This document shows, piece after piece, positions 52,829 to 64,000 of a DNA stretch of 64,000 bases (the first letter of the stretch is position 1; each line of letters opens with the position of its first letter). Source of the DNA: Colius striatus (taxonomy: Eukaryota; Chordata; Aves; Coliiformes; Coliidae). The stretch spans positions 52,911,367 to 52,975,366 of the forward strand of contig NC_084760.1 in NCBI RefSeq assembly GCF_028858725.1. Direction: 5' to 3'. The notes beneath the pieces were generated by a model, which was given only the letters and a program-made list of their open reading frames with translations, was not told the origin of the DNA and searched no databases. The position numbers and the translations under genes were made by a program.

Positions 52829-52841
52829 GTTAATCATTAAG
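52829..52841 (+). promoter_or_regulatory. RFX6: candidate HNF1 binding site
   Basis: GTTAATCATTAAG matches the HNF1 palindrome GTTAATNATTAAC at all but the last position. It is an AT-rich island inside the CpG island, 514 bases upstream of the RFX6 ATG. HNF1A and HNF1B act in the same pancreatic and gut lineages as RFX6, so the location makes sense. Binding is inferred. Confidence 0.55.
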
Positions 52842-53354
52842 ATCCCGGCAGATCTTCTCTCCCGCGGGGAACGGCTCCGCGAACCTCCCGAGCCTTCGGC
52901 CGTGCGCTCACCCCCTCCCAGCCAGGCGTCACCATCCTGCCTAGGCGCGGCGGCGGGCGGCGGGGAGGGAGGCAGGTCCAGGGACCACTTCTCTCCCCGC
53001 TGCCGCTCGGCAGCCACCTGTGGGCTGCGCTCCGAGGCGGAGCCCCCTCTGCGGGGCTGCCCTCCGGGGGAGTGGCGCCCGCGGGCCCGCTGCCTCAGCC
53101 CGCGCGGGAGCCGTGCCGCCTGGCTGGACGGGCGCCGTAGGGCACACCTGTCCCCGCCGTCGTCCCCGCCTCTCCTCCCCTCCCCTTCAAGGCCGCCGGC
53201 GGCGGCGCTCGCCTGACACCGTCTCCTGTCGAGGTGACAGCCCCGTACACAAGGCCGGCGCGGCCCATGCCTCAGCCGGCGCCCTAAAGCCGCCGCGCCC
53301 GCCCCGTCCCGTCCCGCCGCCCATGGGGCAGAGCAGGAGACGGTGACTCGGAGG

Positions 53355-63951
<10,597 letters not shown>

Positions 63952-64000
63952 GTACAATTAAATAACTTACAAGACTAAATCAGTGAAGATCTAATGTCAG

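Larger units (their letters stand above)
38906..53354. other. GPRC6A-RFX6 intergenic region
   Basis: About 14 kb lying between two gene 5' ends. Apart from the repeats listed separately and the CpG island at its right end, I see no supportable gene, tRNA or other RNA gene. The open frames in it are short and show no recognisable domain. Confidence 0.6.

Overview
The window is nuclear vertebrate DNA and almost certainly from a bird. It has spliced genes with GT/AG introns, two CpG islands, and many truncated CR1 retroposons whose 3' ends carry the avian CR1 signature. It also has an LTR fragment of a family I associate with bird genomes and a few ancient amniote repeats. I cannot name the species. 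Gene order KPNA5 - FAM162B - GPRC6A - RFX6 is the conserved block of human 6q22.1, so the assignments rest on both protein similarity and synteny. All protein comparisons were made from memory, not from a search.

Layout. 1-~17420 (+): KPNA5, an importin-alpha, lacking its 5' exons (12 coding exons present, stop at 13947-13949, long 3' UTR). ~17405-22788 (-): FAM162B, a small mitochondrial-type membrane protein with four coding exons; it converges tail-to-tail on KPNA5 and starts in a CpG island. 22789-27629: a gap between annotated genes, with several CR1 copies and a possible unrecognised three-exon gene on the + strand (23549-25759, speculative). 27630-38905 (-): GPRC6A, complete in six exons; the phases join cleanly to an intact reading frame of 927 codons. 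38906-53354: about 14 kb with no supportable gene, holding fossil repeats and possibly RFX6 regulatory DNA. 53355-end (+): RFX6, the first five coding exons, covering the winged-helix DNA-binding domain; the rest lies beyond the window.

How they relate. These are independent genes, not an operon. KPNA5 carries NLS cargo into nuclei. FAM162B belongs to a family of mitochondrial proteins linked to hypoxia and apoptosis. GPRC6A is a class C receptor for basic amino acids and divalent cations. RFX6 is an endocrine pancreas and gut transcription factor. The points most worth checking are a near-perfect HNF1 palindrome in the RFX6 CpG island, the possible extra gene next to FAM162B, and the unusual splice acceptor needed to keep FAM162B in frame.
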